A stretch of DNA of 64,000 nucleotides, from assembly GCA_018241225.1 (NCBI GenBank), contig JAFEEG010000042.1:1-64000 (forward strand). The letters are read 5' to 3'. Both the position numbers and the translations under genes were made by a program. Shown piece by piece: positions 36,594 through 45,415 of the stretch (the stretch's first letter is position 1; every line of letters begins with the position of its first letter). The DNA comes from Pseudomonadota bacterium. GTDB taxonomy: Bacteria > Pseudomonadota > Gammaproteobacteria > Burkholderiales > Burkholderiaceae_C. Under the pieces are notes generated by a model that saw only the letters and a program-made list of their open reading frames with translations, was not told the DNA's origin and did not search any database.

Positions 36594-37757
36594 TCAGAAC
36601 GACCGCGGCAGCCCGAGGATGTGCTCGGCCACGTAGGCGTAGATGAGGTTGGTGGAAATCGGCGCGACCTGGTACAGGCGCGTCTCGCGAAACTTGCGCT
36701 CGATGTCGTATTCCTTGGCAAAGCCGAAGCCGCCGTGCGTCTGCAGGCAGACGTTGGCCGCTTCCCAGCTGGCCTTGGCCGCGAGGTACTTGGCCATGTT
36801 GGCCTGCGCGCCGCAGTTCTGGTGGGCGTCGAAGCGGCGCGCTGCCTCGAAGCGCATCAGGTTGGCCGCCTCGATCTCGATGAAGGCGTCGGCAATCGGA
36901 AACTGCACGCCCTGGTTCTGGCCGATCGGCCGGTCGAACACCACCCGCTCGCTGGCGTACTTGCGGGCCCGCTCGATGAACCAGTAGCCATCGCCGATGC
37001 ACTCGGCCGCAATCAGCGTGCGCTCCGCGTTCAGGCCATCGAGGATGTACTTGAAGCCCCTGCCCTCCTCGCCGATCAGGTTCTCCTCGGGGATCTCGAG
37101 GTTGTCGAAGAACAGCTCGTTGGTCTCGTGGTTCACCAGGTTGGGAATGGGCCGCACCTCCAGGCCCCTGCCGATGGCCTGGTGCAGGTCCACGATGAAG
37201 ACGGACATGCCCTCGGACTTCTTCTTCACCTCGGCCAGCGGCGTGGTGCGCGCCAGCAGGATCATCAGGTCGGAATGCTGCACGCGCGAGATCCAGACCT
37301 TCTGGCCATTGACCACCCAGCGCCCGTCCTTCTTCTTCACGGCGGTGGTCTTGATCTTGGTGGTGTCCGTGCCGGTGGTGGGCTCGGTCACCGCCATGGA
37401 CTGGATGCGCAGCTTGCCCGCGGCAATGGCCGGCAGGTACTTTTCCTTTTGCGCCTTGCTGCCGTTTCGCAGCAGCGTGCCCATGTTGTACATCTGCCCG
37501 TGCACCGCGCCGGCATTGCCGCCGCAGCGGTTGATCTCTTCCATGATCACCGTGGCGGCCGTCAGGCCCAGGCCGGTGCCGCCGTATTCCTCGGGAATCA
37601 TCGCGGCCAGCCAGCCGGCCTGCATCAGCGCGTCGACAAACGCCTCGGGATAGGCATCCTGCGCGTCGATTTGGCGAAAGTACTCGTCGGGGAACTGGCG
37701 GCACAACTGACGGATGGCGTCACGTATTTCCTGGAAGTCGTCGCTCTCGTTGAACAT
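36594..37757 (-). CDS. Acyl-CoA dehydrogenase
   Basis: FAD enzyme for alpha,beta-desaturation of an acyl-CoA, 387 residues, normal length. MAVTEPTTGTDTTKIKTTA is the flavin-binding motif at about 120-140, and LQTHGGFGFAKEYDIERKFRE the C-terminal helix/FAD motif. Between the hydratase (16 bp away) and the CoA-transferase (29 bp away), so it belongs to one catabolic unit. Confidence 0.9.
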   Translation of the reverse strand: MFNESDDFQEIRDAIRQLCRQFPDEYFRQIDAQDAYPEAFVDALMQAGWLAAMIPEEYGGTGLGLTAATVIMEEINRCGGNAGAVHGQMYNMGTLLRNGSKAQKEKYLPAIAAGKLRIQSMAVTEPTTGTDTTKIKTTAVKKKDGRWVVNGQKVWISRVQHSDLMILLARTTPLAEVKKKSEGMSVFIVDLHQAIGRGLEVRPIPNLVNHETNELFFDNLEIPEENLIGEEGRGFKYILDGLNAERTLIAAECIGDGYWFIERARKYASERVVFDRPIGQNQGVQFPIADAFIEIEAANLMRFEAARRFDAHQNCGAQANMAKYLAAKASWEAANVCLQTHGGFGFAKEYDIERKFRETRLYQVAPISTNLIYAYVAEHILGLPRSF

Positions 37758-37773
37758 GTCTTTTCTCTCTCCA

Positions 37774-38628
37774 TCAATCCAGTTGCGCGGTGGCTTCCAT
37801 GGCCAGGCCGCCTTGTGCGTTGCGGGCCCAGAGCTTCACCAGCCTCGGTGTGTCCTGCCGCCCGCACACGTCGAAGGAAGCCACGTCGAAAATCGGGCTG
37901 AGCGCACGGAATGAAAAGGCCTTCACGCTGGCCTGCGGCAACTGGCGGCGCAGCAGGTCCAGCAGCAGCGTCGCGATGAGCGGCCCGTGCACCACCAGGC
38001 CGGGATAGCCCTCCACTTCGGTCACATAGCGACGGTCGTAGTGAATGCGATGGCCGTTGAAGGTCAGCGCCGAGTAGCGAAACAGCAGAACGTCGTCCGG
38101 CTCGATGCGGCGCGACCAGCTTTCGTCCTGGGGCGCGGCCACGGCCGGCCGCGGCGTCTCGCCCGGTGCCGGGAACTCGCGGTAGACGATGTCGTGCCGC
38201 TCGCTGATGGCAAGTTCGCTGTCGGCCCGGATTTCATGGTCGACATTGACGAAAACCAGCGGGCCGGTTCGCCCTTCCTTGAGCCGCACGTCGGCAATGC
38301 GCGACGTGCGGGACAGCGACTGGCCGATCGAGATGGCACGATGAAACTGGAGCTGGCTGCCTGCCCACATGCGCCGCGGCAGCGGCACCGGTGGCAGGAA
38401 GCCGCCGCGCCTGGGATGCCCGTCGGGCCCGAGCTCGGACTGGCGATGAATGGGCAGGAAGTAGAGCCAGTGCCAAAGCGGCGGCAGCGCGTCGCCCGCC
38501 GAGGCCGGCGGATCGTCGCGGTCCAGCGTTGCCGCCAGGGCGCGCGGCGGCACTGGCGTGGCCTGGTCGTGAAGTTGCTCGGTGCGCCCGATCCAGCCGC
38601 GAAGGTGGTCGATATCGATGGTGGTCAT
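37774..38628 (-). CDS. MaoC-like hot-dog acyl-CoA hydratase
   Basis: 284 residues with two hot-dog halves, as in mesaconyl-C4-CoA hydratase and itaconyl-CoA hydratase. The first half contains GPDGHPRRGGFLPPVPLPRRMWAGSQ, a stretch I associate with this family, and the second half LLFRYSALTFNGHRIHYDRRY, which carries the catalytic Asp/His-type pattern, then YPGLVVHGPL. It is the first gene of an operon with an acyl-CoA dehydrogenase and CoA-transferase, under a divergent LysR. The set could degrade itaconate-like acids but lacks a citramalyl-CoA lyase. Confidence 0.82.
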   Translation of the reverse strand: MTTIDIDHLRGWIGRTEQLHDQATPVPPRALAATLDRDDPPASAGDALPPLWHWLYFLPIHRQSELGPDGHPRRGGFLPPVPLPRRMWAGSQLQFHRAISIGQSLSRTSRIADVRLKEGRTGPLVFVNVDHEIRADSELAISERHDIVYREFPAPGETPRPAVAAPQDESWSRRIEPDDVLLFRYSALTFNGHRIHYDRRYVTEVEGYPGLVVHGPLIATLLLDLLRRQLPQASVKAFSFRALSPIFDVASFDVCGRQDTPRLVKLWARNAQGGLAMEATAQLD

Positions 38629-38698
38629 GGTGCTTGTTTCCGTGAGCGCCGCCGGTGTGCGAGGCGCAGACGCTCGTGGCCATTCTGCGGCGCCACAC

Positions 38699-38715
38699 GC
38701 TATATGGGAAATAGC
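38699..38715. promoter_or_regulatory. LysR-type binding box
   Basis: GCTATATGGGAAATAGC is a 5-bp-armed inverted repeat that fits T-N11-A exactly. It lies between the divergent hydratase operon and the LysR gene, 45 bp before the lysR ATG, as expected for an autoregulated LTTR site. Confidence 0.75.
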
Positions 38716-38759
38716 ATTTGCGGCTACCCGCTATCGCGCAAGCGTCTATCCTCGCCCCC

Positions 38760-39710
38760 ATGGAACTGCGACAACTGCGCTACTTCGTGGGGGCTGCCGA
38801 GGCGGGCAGCCTGTTGAAGGCATCGTCCAAGCTGCACGTGGCCCAGCCCGCCCTCAGTGCCCAGATCGCGGCGCTGGAAAACGAGTTGGGCTCGCGCCTG
38901 TTCGACCGCTCCAGCCGCGGCGTAACCCTCACGGCCTCGGGAAAGATATTCCTCGAACATGCCAGGGTGGTGCTGGCCGACGTGGAGCGCGCCCGCAGTG
39001 CCGTGCACGAATCCGACGCCGTGCCGCGCGGCGAGGTCGCGGTCGGCCTGACCACCACCGTGGCCCTGGCGGCCATGATGCCCATCGTGAGTGCCTGTCG
39101 TGCGCGCTTGCCCGAGGTCAAGCTGAAGGTGGTGGAGGCCTACAGCGGCTTCCTTCGCGAATGGCTGCAATCGGGCCGGCTCGACCTGGCCGTGCTCTAT
39201 ACCGATGCGCCCGAACCCGACCTGATCAAGCGCCCGCTGCTGGACGACCAACTGGTGCTCGTCAGCGGCCCTGCCGGCCCGGCGTTGCCCAAGAAACTCG
39301 CGCTTTCAGCGCTGGCCAGGCGGCCCCTGGTGCTGCCCGGCCAGGACCACGGCCTGCGCCGCATCATCGACGACGCCTGCGCGCCGTTGAACATCCAGCT
39401 GAACGTGGTGGCGGAAATCGAATCGCTGGGCAGCGTCAAGCGCGCCGTCGAAGCGGGCATCGGCGAAACCATCCTGCCGCAAGGCGCGGTGGCCGAAGAA
39501 GTCGCTGCCGGCCGGCTGCGCACCGCCCTGCTGAACAGCCCGGCCATGACGCGACGCGTGGTCTGCGCGACCAGCGCCGTTCGGCCAGCCACGCTGGCCC
39601 GGCAAGCGGTGGGCACGCTCATCCATGACGTGGTCCACCAGATGGTGAGGTCGGGCGCCTGGCCTGCGCGCTGGGTCGGGGATCTGCCGCCAGGCATGCC
39701 TGCCCGCTGA
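38760..39710 (+). CDS. LysR-family transcriptional regulator
   Basis: 316 residues. N-terminal winged HTH (MELRQLRYFVGAAEAGSLLKAS, then QPALSAQIAALENELGSRLF) and a C-terminal effector-binding domain with VGLTTTVALAAMMPI. Divergent from the hydratase/dehydrogenase/CoA-transferase operon; the intervening T-N11-A box makes it the likely activator of that operon. The start at 38760 gives the canonical LTTR beginning. The effector is unknown and would be an intermediate of the pathway. Confidence 0.9.
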   Translation: MELRQLRYFVGAAEAGSLLKASSKLHVAQPALSAQIAALENELGSRLFDRSSRGVTLTASGKIFLEHARVVLADVERARSAVHESDAVPRGEVAVGLTTTVALAAMMPIVSACRARLPEVKLKVVEAYSGFLREWLQSGRLDLAVLYTDAPEPDLIKRPLLDDQLVLVSGPAGPALPKKLALSALARRPLVLPGQDHGLRRIIDDACAPLNIQLNVVAEIESLGSVKRAVEAGIGETILPQGAVAEEVAAGRLRTALLNSPAMTRRVVCATSAVRPATLARQAVGTLIHDVVHQMVRSGAWPARWVGDLPPGMPAR

Positions 39711-39728
39711 GCACCGCGCGCTGGTCGT

Positions 39729-40763
39729 TCAGGGCAGGTTTTCCCTGAAGATCACCTGGCTGCGGGTGGCCTCCACGCCTGAGTTCAGGTCGCGCCGGTC
39801 GCGCAGGTTGGTGAACATGCGAACGCACGCCAGGATGGCGCTTTGCGGGCTCTGGTTGATCACCGCGTCCATGGTCCCGTCGATGAGCATGGCCCGGGTA
39901 TCGGGCGTGAGGCCATGGCCGATGAAGACCACCCGGTGCTCCTGCCCGCTCTCCTTCAGCGCACGCGCCACGCCTTCGGACGCGCCGCCGATGTTGTAGA
40001 TGGCGGCCAGGTCGGCGTGCTGCTCGAGCAGCGCGCGGGTCTGGCGATAGTTGGTGCGTTCGTCGTCGTAGCCCTCGCGCAGGTCCAGCACCTGCAGCTG
40101 CGGGTACTGTTCGGCCAGCAGTTGCATGAAGCCCGCCTCGCGCTCCTCGTGCGCACGGTAGCTCAGCGAGCCGGCAATCATCGCAACCTTGGCGCGCCGC
40201 GCCGGACCGAGGAAACGGCCGATCAGGTAGGCCGCGGTGCGCCCGGCCGCGCGGTTGTCCAGGCCCACGTAGGCCACGCGCCTGGAATGCGAAAGGTCCG
40301 ACACCAGCGTGATGCAAGGTATGCCTCGCTCGGCCAGCATGTCCACCGCTTCGCGCACCAGCGGGTGTTCGAGCGCCATGAACGCCACCCCATCCACGCG
40401 CGGCCCGCGCCGGCGCAGCATGCCGGCCAACGCCTCGGGGTCGAAGCTCTGGATGAAGGCCGTCTTGCAATTGACGTTGAACGGCGCCCAGTGCTCCTGC
40501 GAGTAGCCCACCCATTCGCCCAGCATGCGAAGAAAGAAGCTGCTGCGGTCGGGCAGCACGAAGAGCAGCTGCATCGGCTCGGGCGCGAGCGTCGCATGCA
40601 GCTCCTGGCGCGGCAGATACTCGAGCTCGGCCGCCGCCTGCACCACGCGCTGCACGGTGGCGGTGCGCACGCCGGGGCGCCGGTGCAGCACCCGGTCCAC
40701 CGTGGCGGTGGAGACACCGGCGCGCCGCGCCACGTCGGCCACGTTCGGAAGGCTGCGCGTCAT
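39729..40763 (-). CDS. LacI-family repressor of the RuBisCO-like locus
   Basis: 344 residues from ATG 40763; an ATG at 40796 would add 11 residues without a ribosome-binding site. The HTH is NVADVARRAGVSTATVDRVLHRRPGV, and the hinge and periplasmic-binding-like core follow (LLFVLPDRSSFFLRMLGEW onward). It is of the type with a sugar-binding core related to RbsB. Divergent from the SDR-TRAP-RLP operon; the gap contains a 16-bp motif repeated before dctP. The effector should be the imported sugar acid or an intermediate. Confidence 0.88.
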   Translation of the reverse strand: MTRSLPNVADVARRAGVSTATVDRVLHRRPGVRTATVQRVVQAAAELEYLPRQELHATLAPEPMQLLFVLPDRSSFFLRMLGEWVGYSQEHWAPFNVNCKTAFIQSFDPEALAGMLRRRGPRVDGVAFMALEHPLVREAVDMLAERGIPCITLVSDLSHSRRVAYVGLDNRAAGRTAAYLIGRFLGPARRAKVAMIAGSLSYRAHEEREAGFMQLLAEQYPQLQVLDLREGYDDERTNYRQTRALLEQHADLAAIYNIGGASEGVARALKESGQEHRVVFIGHGLTPDTRAMLIDGTMDAVINQSPQSAILACVRMFTNLRDRRDLNSGVEATRSQVIFRENLP

Positions 40764-40789
40764 CGCTGTGCTGTCTCCATCCATCAATC

Positions 40790-40805
40790 CAATCAAAAGC
40801 CATCA
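40790..40805. promoter_or_regulatory. Candidate LacI site 1
   Basis: CAATCAAAAGCCATCA, in the lacI/SDR divergent region, matches 14 of 16 bases of the motif at 41725-41740. The two places are where a repressor of this locus should act. Confidence 0.5.
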
Positions 40806-40900
40806 GGTCATCGACTTGGGGCCTGCGGGCTGCGAGCCTATCGTAGTCAGCCTGGTTGCGGCAAGCATGCGCCGCGCCACAGACGCAAACAGGAGCATCG

Positions 40901-41710
40901 ATGGAGACGACAACAACGAGTGAAAGACTCAAGGGCCGCGTGGCCCTGGTGTTCGGCGCCGGCGCGGCCGGCGAAGGCTGGGGCAACGGCAAGGCCGCCG
41001 CCGTGGCCTATGCGCGCCACGGCGCCAAGGTGGTCGCGGTGGACCGCGACCAGGCCCTGGCCCAGGCGACCTGCGACCTGATCCGCGCAGAAGGCTTCCC
41101 CGCGCAGGCCGTGGGAGCGGACGTGACCGTGTTCGAGCAGGTGCAGCAGGCCGTGGCTGCTGCGCTGCACAGCTACGGCCAGGTCGACATCCTGCACAAC
41201 AACGTGGGCATCACCTCGCAGGGCGGCCCGGTCGAAACCAGCGAAGACACCTGGGATCGCGTGATGGCCGTGAACGTCAAGAGCATGTTCCTCACCTGCA
41301 AGGCGGTGCTGCCGTTGATGCAGGCGCAGGGCCGCGGGGCCATCGTCAACATCGGCGCGCTGGGCGGCGTGCGCTGGACAGGCTACGCCTACTGCGCCTA
41401 TGCCGCGTCCAAGGGCGCGGTGAACTCGCTCACCCAGAGCGTGGCGCTGCAGTACGCCGCCCAGGGCATCCGCGCCAACTGCATCCTGCCAGGCGTGATG
41501 GACACGCCCCACATCTACAAGCAGATCTCGGGCTTCTACCAGAGCACCGACGAGATGGTGGCCGCGCGCCACGCCTTGTCTCCCACCGGCCGCATGGGCG
41601 ACGGCTGGGATGTCGCCAACGCGGCGGTGTTCCTCGCCTCGGATGAGGCACGCTACATCAACGGCGTGGAACTGCTGGTGGATGGCGGCATGCACGTGCG
41701 CTGCAACTAG
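40901..41710 (+). CDS. SDR-family dehydrogenase
   Basis: Short-chain dehydrogenase, 269 residues. The cofactor motif is GAGAAGEGWGNGKA (about 19-32), of the TGxxxGxG class with an inserted loop. NNVG follows, then the catalytic Tyr and Lys in YAASKGAVN (about 182-190) with a preceding Ser/Gly region (VNIGALGG, where Ser is replaced by Gly-Ala). Likely oxidises a hydroxyl of the imported sugar acid to a 3-oxo acid. It opens the operon; AGGAGC lies before ATG 40901. The missing canonical catalytic serine is worth noting. Confidence 0.88.
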   Translation: METTTTSERLKGRVALVFGAGAAGEGWGNGKAAAVAYARHGAKVVAVDRDQALAQATCDLIRAEGFPAQAVGADVTVFEQVQQAVAAALHSYGQVDILHNNVGITSQGGPVETSEDTWDRVMAVNVKSMFLTCKAVLPLMQAQGRGAIVNIGALGGVRWTGYAYCAYAASKGAVNSLTQSVALQYAAQGIRANCILPGVMDTPHIYKQISGFYQSTDEMVAARHALSPTGRMGDGWDVANAAVFLASDEARYINGVELLVDGGMHVRCN

Positions 41711-41724
41711 GGCCGCTGCACAAT

Positions 41725-41740
41725 CCATCAAAACCCATCA
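41725..41740. promoter_or_regulatory. Candidate LacI site 2
   Basis: CCATCAAAACCCATCA lies in the 140-bp gap between the SDR gene and dctP. It is flanked by CTGCACAATC/GATTGCAG (41717-41748), an imperfect inverted repeat. It suggests a second promoter for the TRAP genes under the same repressor. Confidence 0.5.
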
Positions 41741-41850
41741 AGATTGCAGTTTGCACCATCCGCGCGACCGCCCTATCTTTGCCCCGCGAGCGCCGCACAA
41801 GACGGACGGGCAATGAACCACACGACGCAACAAGACCAGGAGACAACGAC

Positions 41851-42885
41851 ATGACCCAATCGACACCCTTGAGCCGCCGCAGCCTGCTGCGCACTTTTTC
41901 AGCGTTGCCGGCCGCCGGCCTCGTGAGCAGCCTGCCGCGCCTGGCATTTGCCGCCGCGCCGGAGTTCAGCTTCAAGTTCGGCAACAACCTGCCGGTGAGC
42001 CACCCGCTGAACGTGCGGGCACAGGAAGTGGCCGCGCGCATTGCCAAGGAGAGCAACGGGCGCATGGAGATCAAGATCTTCCCCAACAACCAGCTGGGCG
42101 GCGACACCGACATGCTGGCGCAGGTGCGCAGCGGCGGGCTGGAGATCTTCAACACCGGCACCATGGTGATCGCCACCATCGCGCCAATCAGCGCCATCAC
42201 GGCCGTGGGCTTTGCCTTCTCGAACTACGACCAGGTGTGGGGCGCGGTGGACGGCAAGCTGGGCGATGCCATTCGCGCCTCCTTTGCCAAGATCGGCCTC
42301 TACACCTTCGACAAGATGTGGGACAACGGCTTTCGGCAGATCACCACCGGCACCAAGCCGGTGAAGACGGCGGCCGACCTGGAAGGCATGAAGATCCGCG
42401 TGCCGGTGAGCCCCATGGGCATCTCGATGTTCAAGGGGCTGGGGGCCTCGCCCACCAGCCTGCAGTTCTCCGAGGTGTACTCGGCCCTGCAGACCAAGGT
42501 GGTCGATGCGCAGGAAAACCCGCTGGCCATCGTGCAGACGGCCAAGCTGTACGAGGTGCAGAAGTTCTGCTCGGTCACCAACCACAGCTGGGACGGCTAC
42601 CACCTGGTGGTCAACGGCCGCGCCTGGAAGGGCCTGCCCGACGACCTCAAGACCATCGCGGCGCGTGCCTTCAACGAAGGCGGGTTGCAGCAGCGCGAGG
42701 ACCTGCGCAAGCTCAATGAATCGCTGCAGGCGGACCTGTCTGCCAAGGGCATGGCCTTCAACACGGCGGCGCCCGACAGCTTCCGCGCCCAGTTGCAGAA
42801 GGCCGGCTTCTACGCCGAATGGAAGAACAAGTTCGGCCCCGAGGCCTGGAGCCTGCTCGAAGCCACGGCCGGCAAGGTGTCCTGA
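41851..42885 (+). CDS. dctP: TRAP transporter substrate-binding protein
   Basis: 344 residues. Twin-arginine signal SRRSLLRTF, cut near FAAAPE. The DctP fold includes the conserved arginine region MKIRVPVSPMGISMF (the carboxylate-binding Arg) and NPLAIVQTAKLYEVQKF. Binds an organic acid or sugar acid in the periplasm and passes it to the fused DctQM at 42887. An AGGAGA site lies about 10 bp upstream. Confidence 0.9.
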   Translation: MTQSTPLSRRSLLRTFSALPAAGLVSSLPRLAFAAAPEFSFKFGNNLPVSHPLNVRAQEVAARIAKESNGRMEIKIFPNNQLGGDTDMLAQVRSGGLEIFNTGTMVIATIAPISAITAVGFAFSNYDQVWGAVDGKLGDAIRASFAKIGLYTFDKMWDNGFRQITTGTKPVKTAADLEGMKIRVPVSPMGISMFKGLGASPTSLQFSEVYSALQTKVVDAQENPLAIVQTAKLYEVQKFCSVTNHSWDGYHLVVNGRAWKGLPDDLKTIAARAFNEGGLQQREDLRKLNESLQADLSAKGMAFNTAAPDSFRAQLQKAGFYAEWKNKFGPEAWSLLEATAGKVS

Positions 42886-42886
42886 A

Positions 42887-44788
42887 GTGAACGCCGCCCC
42901 GACCATGGGCATGCATTCGCAGGCGGCAGGCACGTCTTCGGCCGCCACCAGCGGCTGGCGCGCCGGCGTGGATGCGCTGGACCGCTGGCTGGGCCGCCTC
43001 ACCGAGATCCCGGCCGCCCTGCTGGTGCTGGCCGACATCGTGGTGCTGCTGGCCGGCGTGGTGTCGCGCTACGTCTTTCATGCACCGCTGGTGTGGTCGG
43101 ACGAACTCGCCGGCATCCTGTTCCTGTGGATGTCGATGCTGGGCGCCGTGGTGGCGCTGCGCCGCGGCGAGCACATGCGCATGACCGCCTTCGTGGCCAA
43201 GGCATCGCCGGCGGCGCGCGCCTTCCTGGACGTGCTGGCGCTGGCCGCCTCGCTGGCTTTCCTGCTGCTCATTGCGCATCCGGCGTTCGAGTACGCATCC
43301 GAAGAAGCCATCGTGACCACGCCGGCGCTGGAGATCAGCAACGCCTGGCGCGCCTCGGCACTGCCGGTGGGCGTGGCGCTGATGGTGCTGGTCAGCCTGC
43401 TGCGCCTGCTTAGGGTGAGCACGCCGCGCCGCACGCTGGGCGCGCTCGCCCTGGTGGTGGTGCTGTGTGGCGTGTTCTGGGCCCTGGCGCCGGTGCTCAT
43501 GCCGCTGGGCAAGCTCAACCTGCTGATCTTCTTCGGCGGCGTGGTGGGCGCCTGCGTATTTGCCGGCGTGCCCATCGCCTTTTCCTTTGCGCTGGCCACC
43601 TTCGGCTTCCTGGCGCTCACCACGCGCACGCCCCTGGTGGTGCTGGTGGGGCGCATGGACGAGGGCATGTCGCACCTCATCCTGCTGGCGGTACCACTGT
43701 TCGTGTTCCTGGGCCTGCTGATCGAGATGACCGGCATGGCCAAGGCCATGGTGCAGTTCCTGGCCAGCCTGCTGGGCCATGTGCGCGGGGGCCTGAGCTA
43801 TGTCCTCATCGGCGGCATGTACCTGGTGTCGGGCATCTCGGGCTCCAAGGCGGCGGACATGGCGGCCATCGCGCCGGTGCTGTTCCCCGAGATGAAGAAG
43901 CGCGGCGCCAAGCCGGGCGACCTGGTGGCGCTGCTGTCCACCACCGGGGCGCAGACCGAGACCATTCCGCCTTCCATCGTGCTGATCACCATCGGCTCGG
44001 TCACGGGCGTCTCGATTGCAGCCCTGTTCACCGGCGGCCTGGTTCCGGGGCTGGTGCTGGGCGTGGCGCTGTGCGCGGTGGTGTGGTGGCGCTACCGGCA
44101 CGAGGACCTCTCGGGCGTGGAGCGCGCCAGCGGCCGGGCCATCGGCAAGGCCTTCGTCTACGCGTTGCCGGCGGTGGCGCTGCCCTTCGTGATCCGCGCT
44201 GCGGTGGTCGAAGGCGTGGCCACCGCCACCGAGGTCTCGACCATCGGCATCGCCTACTCGGTGCTGGCCGGCCTGCTGCTGTACCGCCAGTTCGACGTCA
44301 AGCGCCTGCTGCCGATGCTCATCGAGACGGCCGCGCTGTCGGGCGCCATCATCTTCATCATCGGGGCGGCCACCGGCATGGCGTGGGGACTGACGCAGTC
44401 GGGCTTCGCGCACGACCTGGCCGAAGCGATGCAGACCATGCCCGGGGGCAAGGCCGGCTTCATTGCGGTCTCGGTGGTGGCCTTCATCGTGCTGGGCAGC
44501 GTGCTGGAGGGCATTCCGGCCATCGTGCTCTTCGGCCCGCTGATGTTTCCGATTGCGCGCGCAGTCGGCGTGCACGAGGTGCACTACGCCATGGTGGTGG
44601 TGCTGTCCATGGGCCTGGGCCTGTTCGCCCCGCCCTTCGGCGTGGGCTACTACGCGGCCTGCGCCATCGGCAAGGTCGATCCGGTGGAAGGCATCCGGCC
44701 CATCTGGGGCTACCTGGCGGCCCTGGCAATTGGCCTGGTGCTGGTGGCGGCGGTGCCGTGGTTCTCCACCGGCTTCCTGGCCAAGTAA
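42887..44788 (+). CDS. Fused TRAP permease (DctQ-DctM)
   Basis: 634 residues. The first about 175 residues are DctQ (four helices; VVSRYVFHAPLVWSDELAGIL is its hallmark), then a linker segment and the DctM part with 12 or so helices (PLFVFLGLLIEMTG, GSKAADMAAIAPVL, FAPPFGVGYYAACAIG). Sodium-driven uptake. The frame has no ATG near the preceding stop, so GTG at 42887 is taken, one base after the dctP stop; ATG 42905 is the alternative. The fusion replaces the two separate proteins of most TRAP systems. Confidence 0.88.
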   Translation: MNAAPTMGMHSQAAGTSSAATSGWRAGVDALDRWLGRLTEIPAALLVLADIVVLLAGVVSRYVFHAPLVWSDELAGILFLWMSMLGAVVALRRGEHMRMTAFVAKASPAARAFLDVLALAASLAFLLLIAHPAFEYASEEAIVTTPALEISNAWRASALPVGVALMVLVSLLRLLRVSTPRRTLGALALVVVLCGVFWALAPVLMPLGKLNLLIFFGGVVGACVFAGVPIAFSFALATFGFLALTTRTPLVVLVGRMDEGMSHLILLAVPLFVFLGLLIEMTGMAKAMVQFLASLLGHVRGGLSYVLIGGMYLVSGISGSKAADMAAIAPVLFPEMKKRGAKPGDLVALLSTTGAQTETIPPSIVLITIGSVTGVSIAALFTGGLVPGLVLGVALCAVVWWRYRHEDLSGVERASGRAIGKAFVYALPAVALPFVIRAAVVEGVATATEVSTIGIAYSVLAGLLLYRQFDVKRLLPMLIETAALSGAIIFIIGAATGMAWGLTQSGFAHDLAEAMQTMPGGKAGFIAVSVVAFIVLGSVLEGIPAIVLFGPLMFPIARAVGVHEVHYAMVVVLSMGLGLFAPPFGVGYYAACAIGKVDPVEGIRPIWGYLAALAIGLVLVAAVPWFSTGFLAK

Positions 44789-44821
44789 CTCCAACTTTTC
44801 TTCTTCCAACCAAGCTGCAGC

Positions 44822-44842
44822 GCCCCGCCTTCACGGCGGGGC
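44822..44842 (+). other. Hairpin in the TRAP-VOC junction
   Basis: GCCCCGCC/GGCGGGGC with TTCAC loop lies just before the AGGAAAGG ribosome-binding site (about 44844) of the VOC gene. No T-run follows. It could protect the distal transcript or cause partial termination, separating transporter and enzyme expression. Confidence 0.5.
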
Positions 44843-44860
44843 CAGGAAAGGTGTTTTCTC

Positions 44861-45415
44861 ATGAGCAGATTCTTCGGCGAGATCCGCCAGGTGGCCTACC
44901 TCGTTCCCGACATCGAGGCGGCCATGGACTACTGGTCGCGCGTGCTGGGCGTGGGCCCCTGGTTCTACAACCCGCGCGTGCCCATTCGCAACTACAGCTA
45001 TCGGGGCGAGCGCTACGAGCCGCACAACTCGGTCGCGCTGGCCAATGCGGGCGGGCTGCAGGTGGAACTGCTGCAAACGCGCAATGACGTGCCCTCGATG
45101 TACCGCGACTTCCAGCAGGCCGGCCATGTGGGCGCGCAGCACTTCGCCTACTGGACCGAGCGTTTCGACGAGGACCTGAAGCGCGCCGAAGCCGCCGGCT
45201 TCAAGGTCTGCATGCGCGGCGAGGTGGGCGAGCGCGGGCGCTTCGTCTACTTCGAGGACCAGGCCGGCGCGAAGGGCTGTCACCCCGGCGCCACCATCGA
45301 ACTCTCGGAGGTGGCCGGCCCCAAGGGCAAGCTGTTCCGGATGATCCGCGAGGCCGCCGAGGGCTGGGACGGGCGCGACCCGGTGCGGCCCTTTCCCGAC
45401 CTGGACACGCTATGA
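44861..45415 (+). CDS. VOC-family (glyoxalase-like) enzyme in the RLP locus
   Basis: 184 residues, one vicinal-oxygen-chelate module of two beta-alpha-beta-beta-beta halves. It starts with IRQVAYLVPDIEAAMDYWSRVLGVGPWF. Probable metal ligands are Glu in VELLQTRND, His in GAQHFAYW and Glu in TIELSE. Family members are isomerases, lyases, dioxygenases or glyoxalases. Its stop overlaps the RLP start by 4 bp, which argues for a step in the same pathway, perhaps isomerising a 3-oxo sugar acid before or after phosphorylation. That role is inference. Confidence 0.82.
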   Translation: MSRFFGEIRQVAYLVPDIEAAMDYWSRVLGVGPWFYNPRVPIRNYSYRGERYEPHNSVALANAGGLQVELLQTRNDVPSMYRDFQQAGHVGAQHFAYWTERFDEDLKRAEAAGFKVCMRGEVGERGRFVYFEDQAGAKGCHPGATIELSEVAGPKGKLFRMIREAAEGWDGRDPVRPFPDLDTL

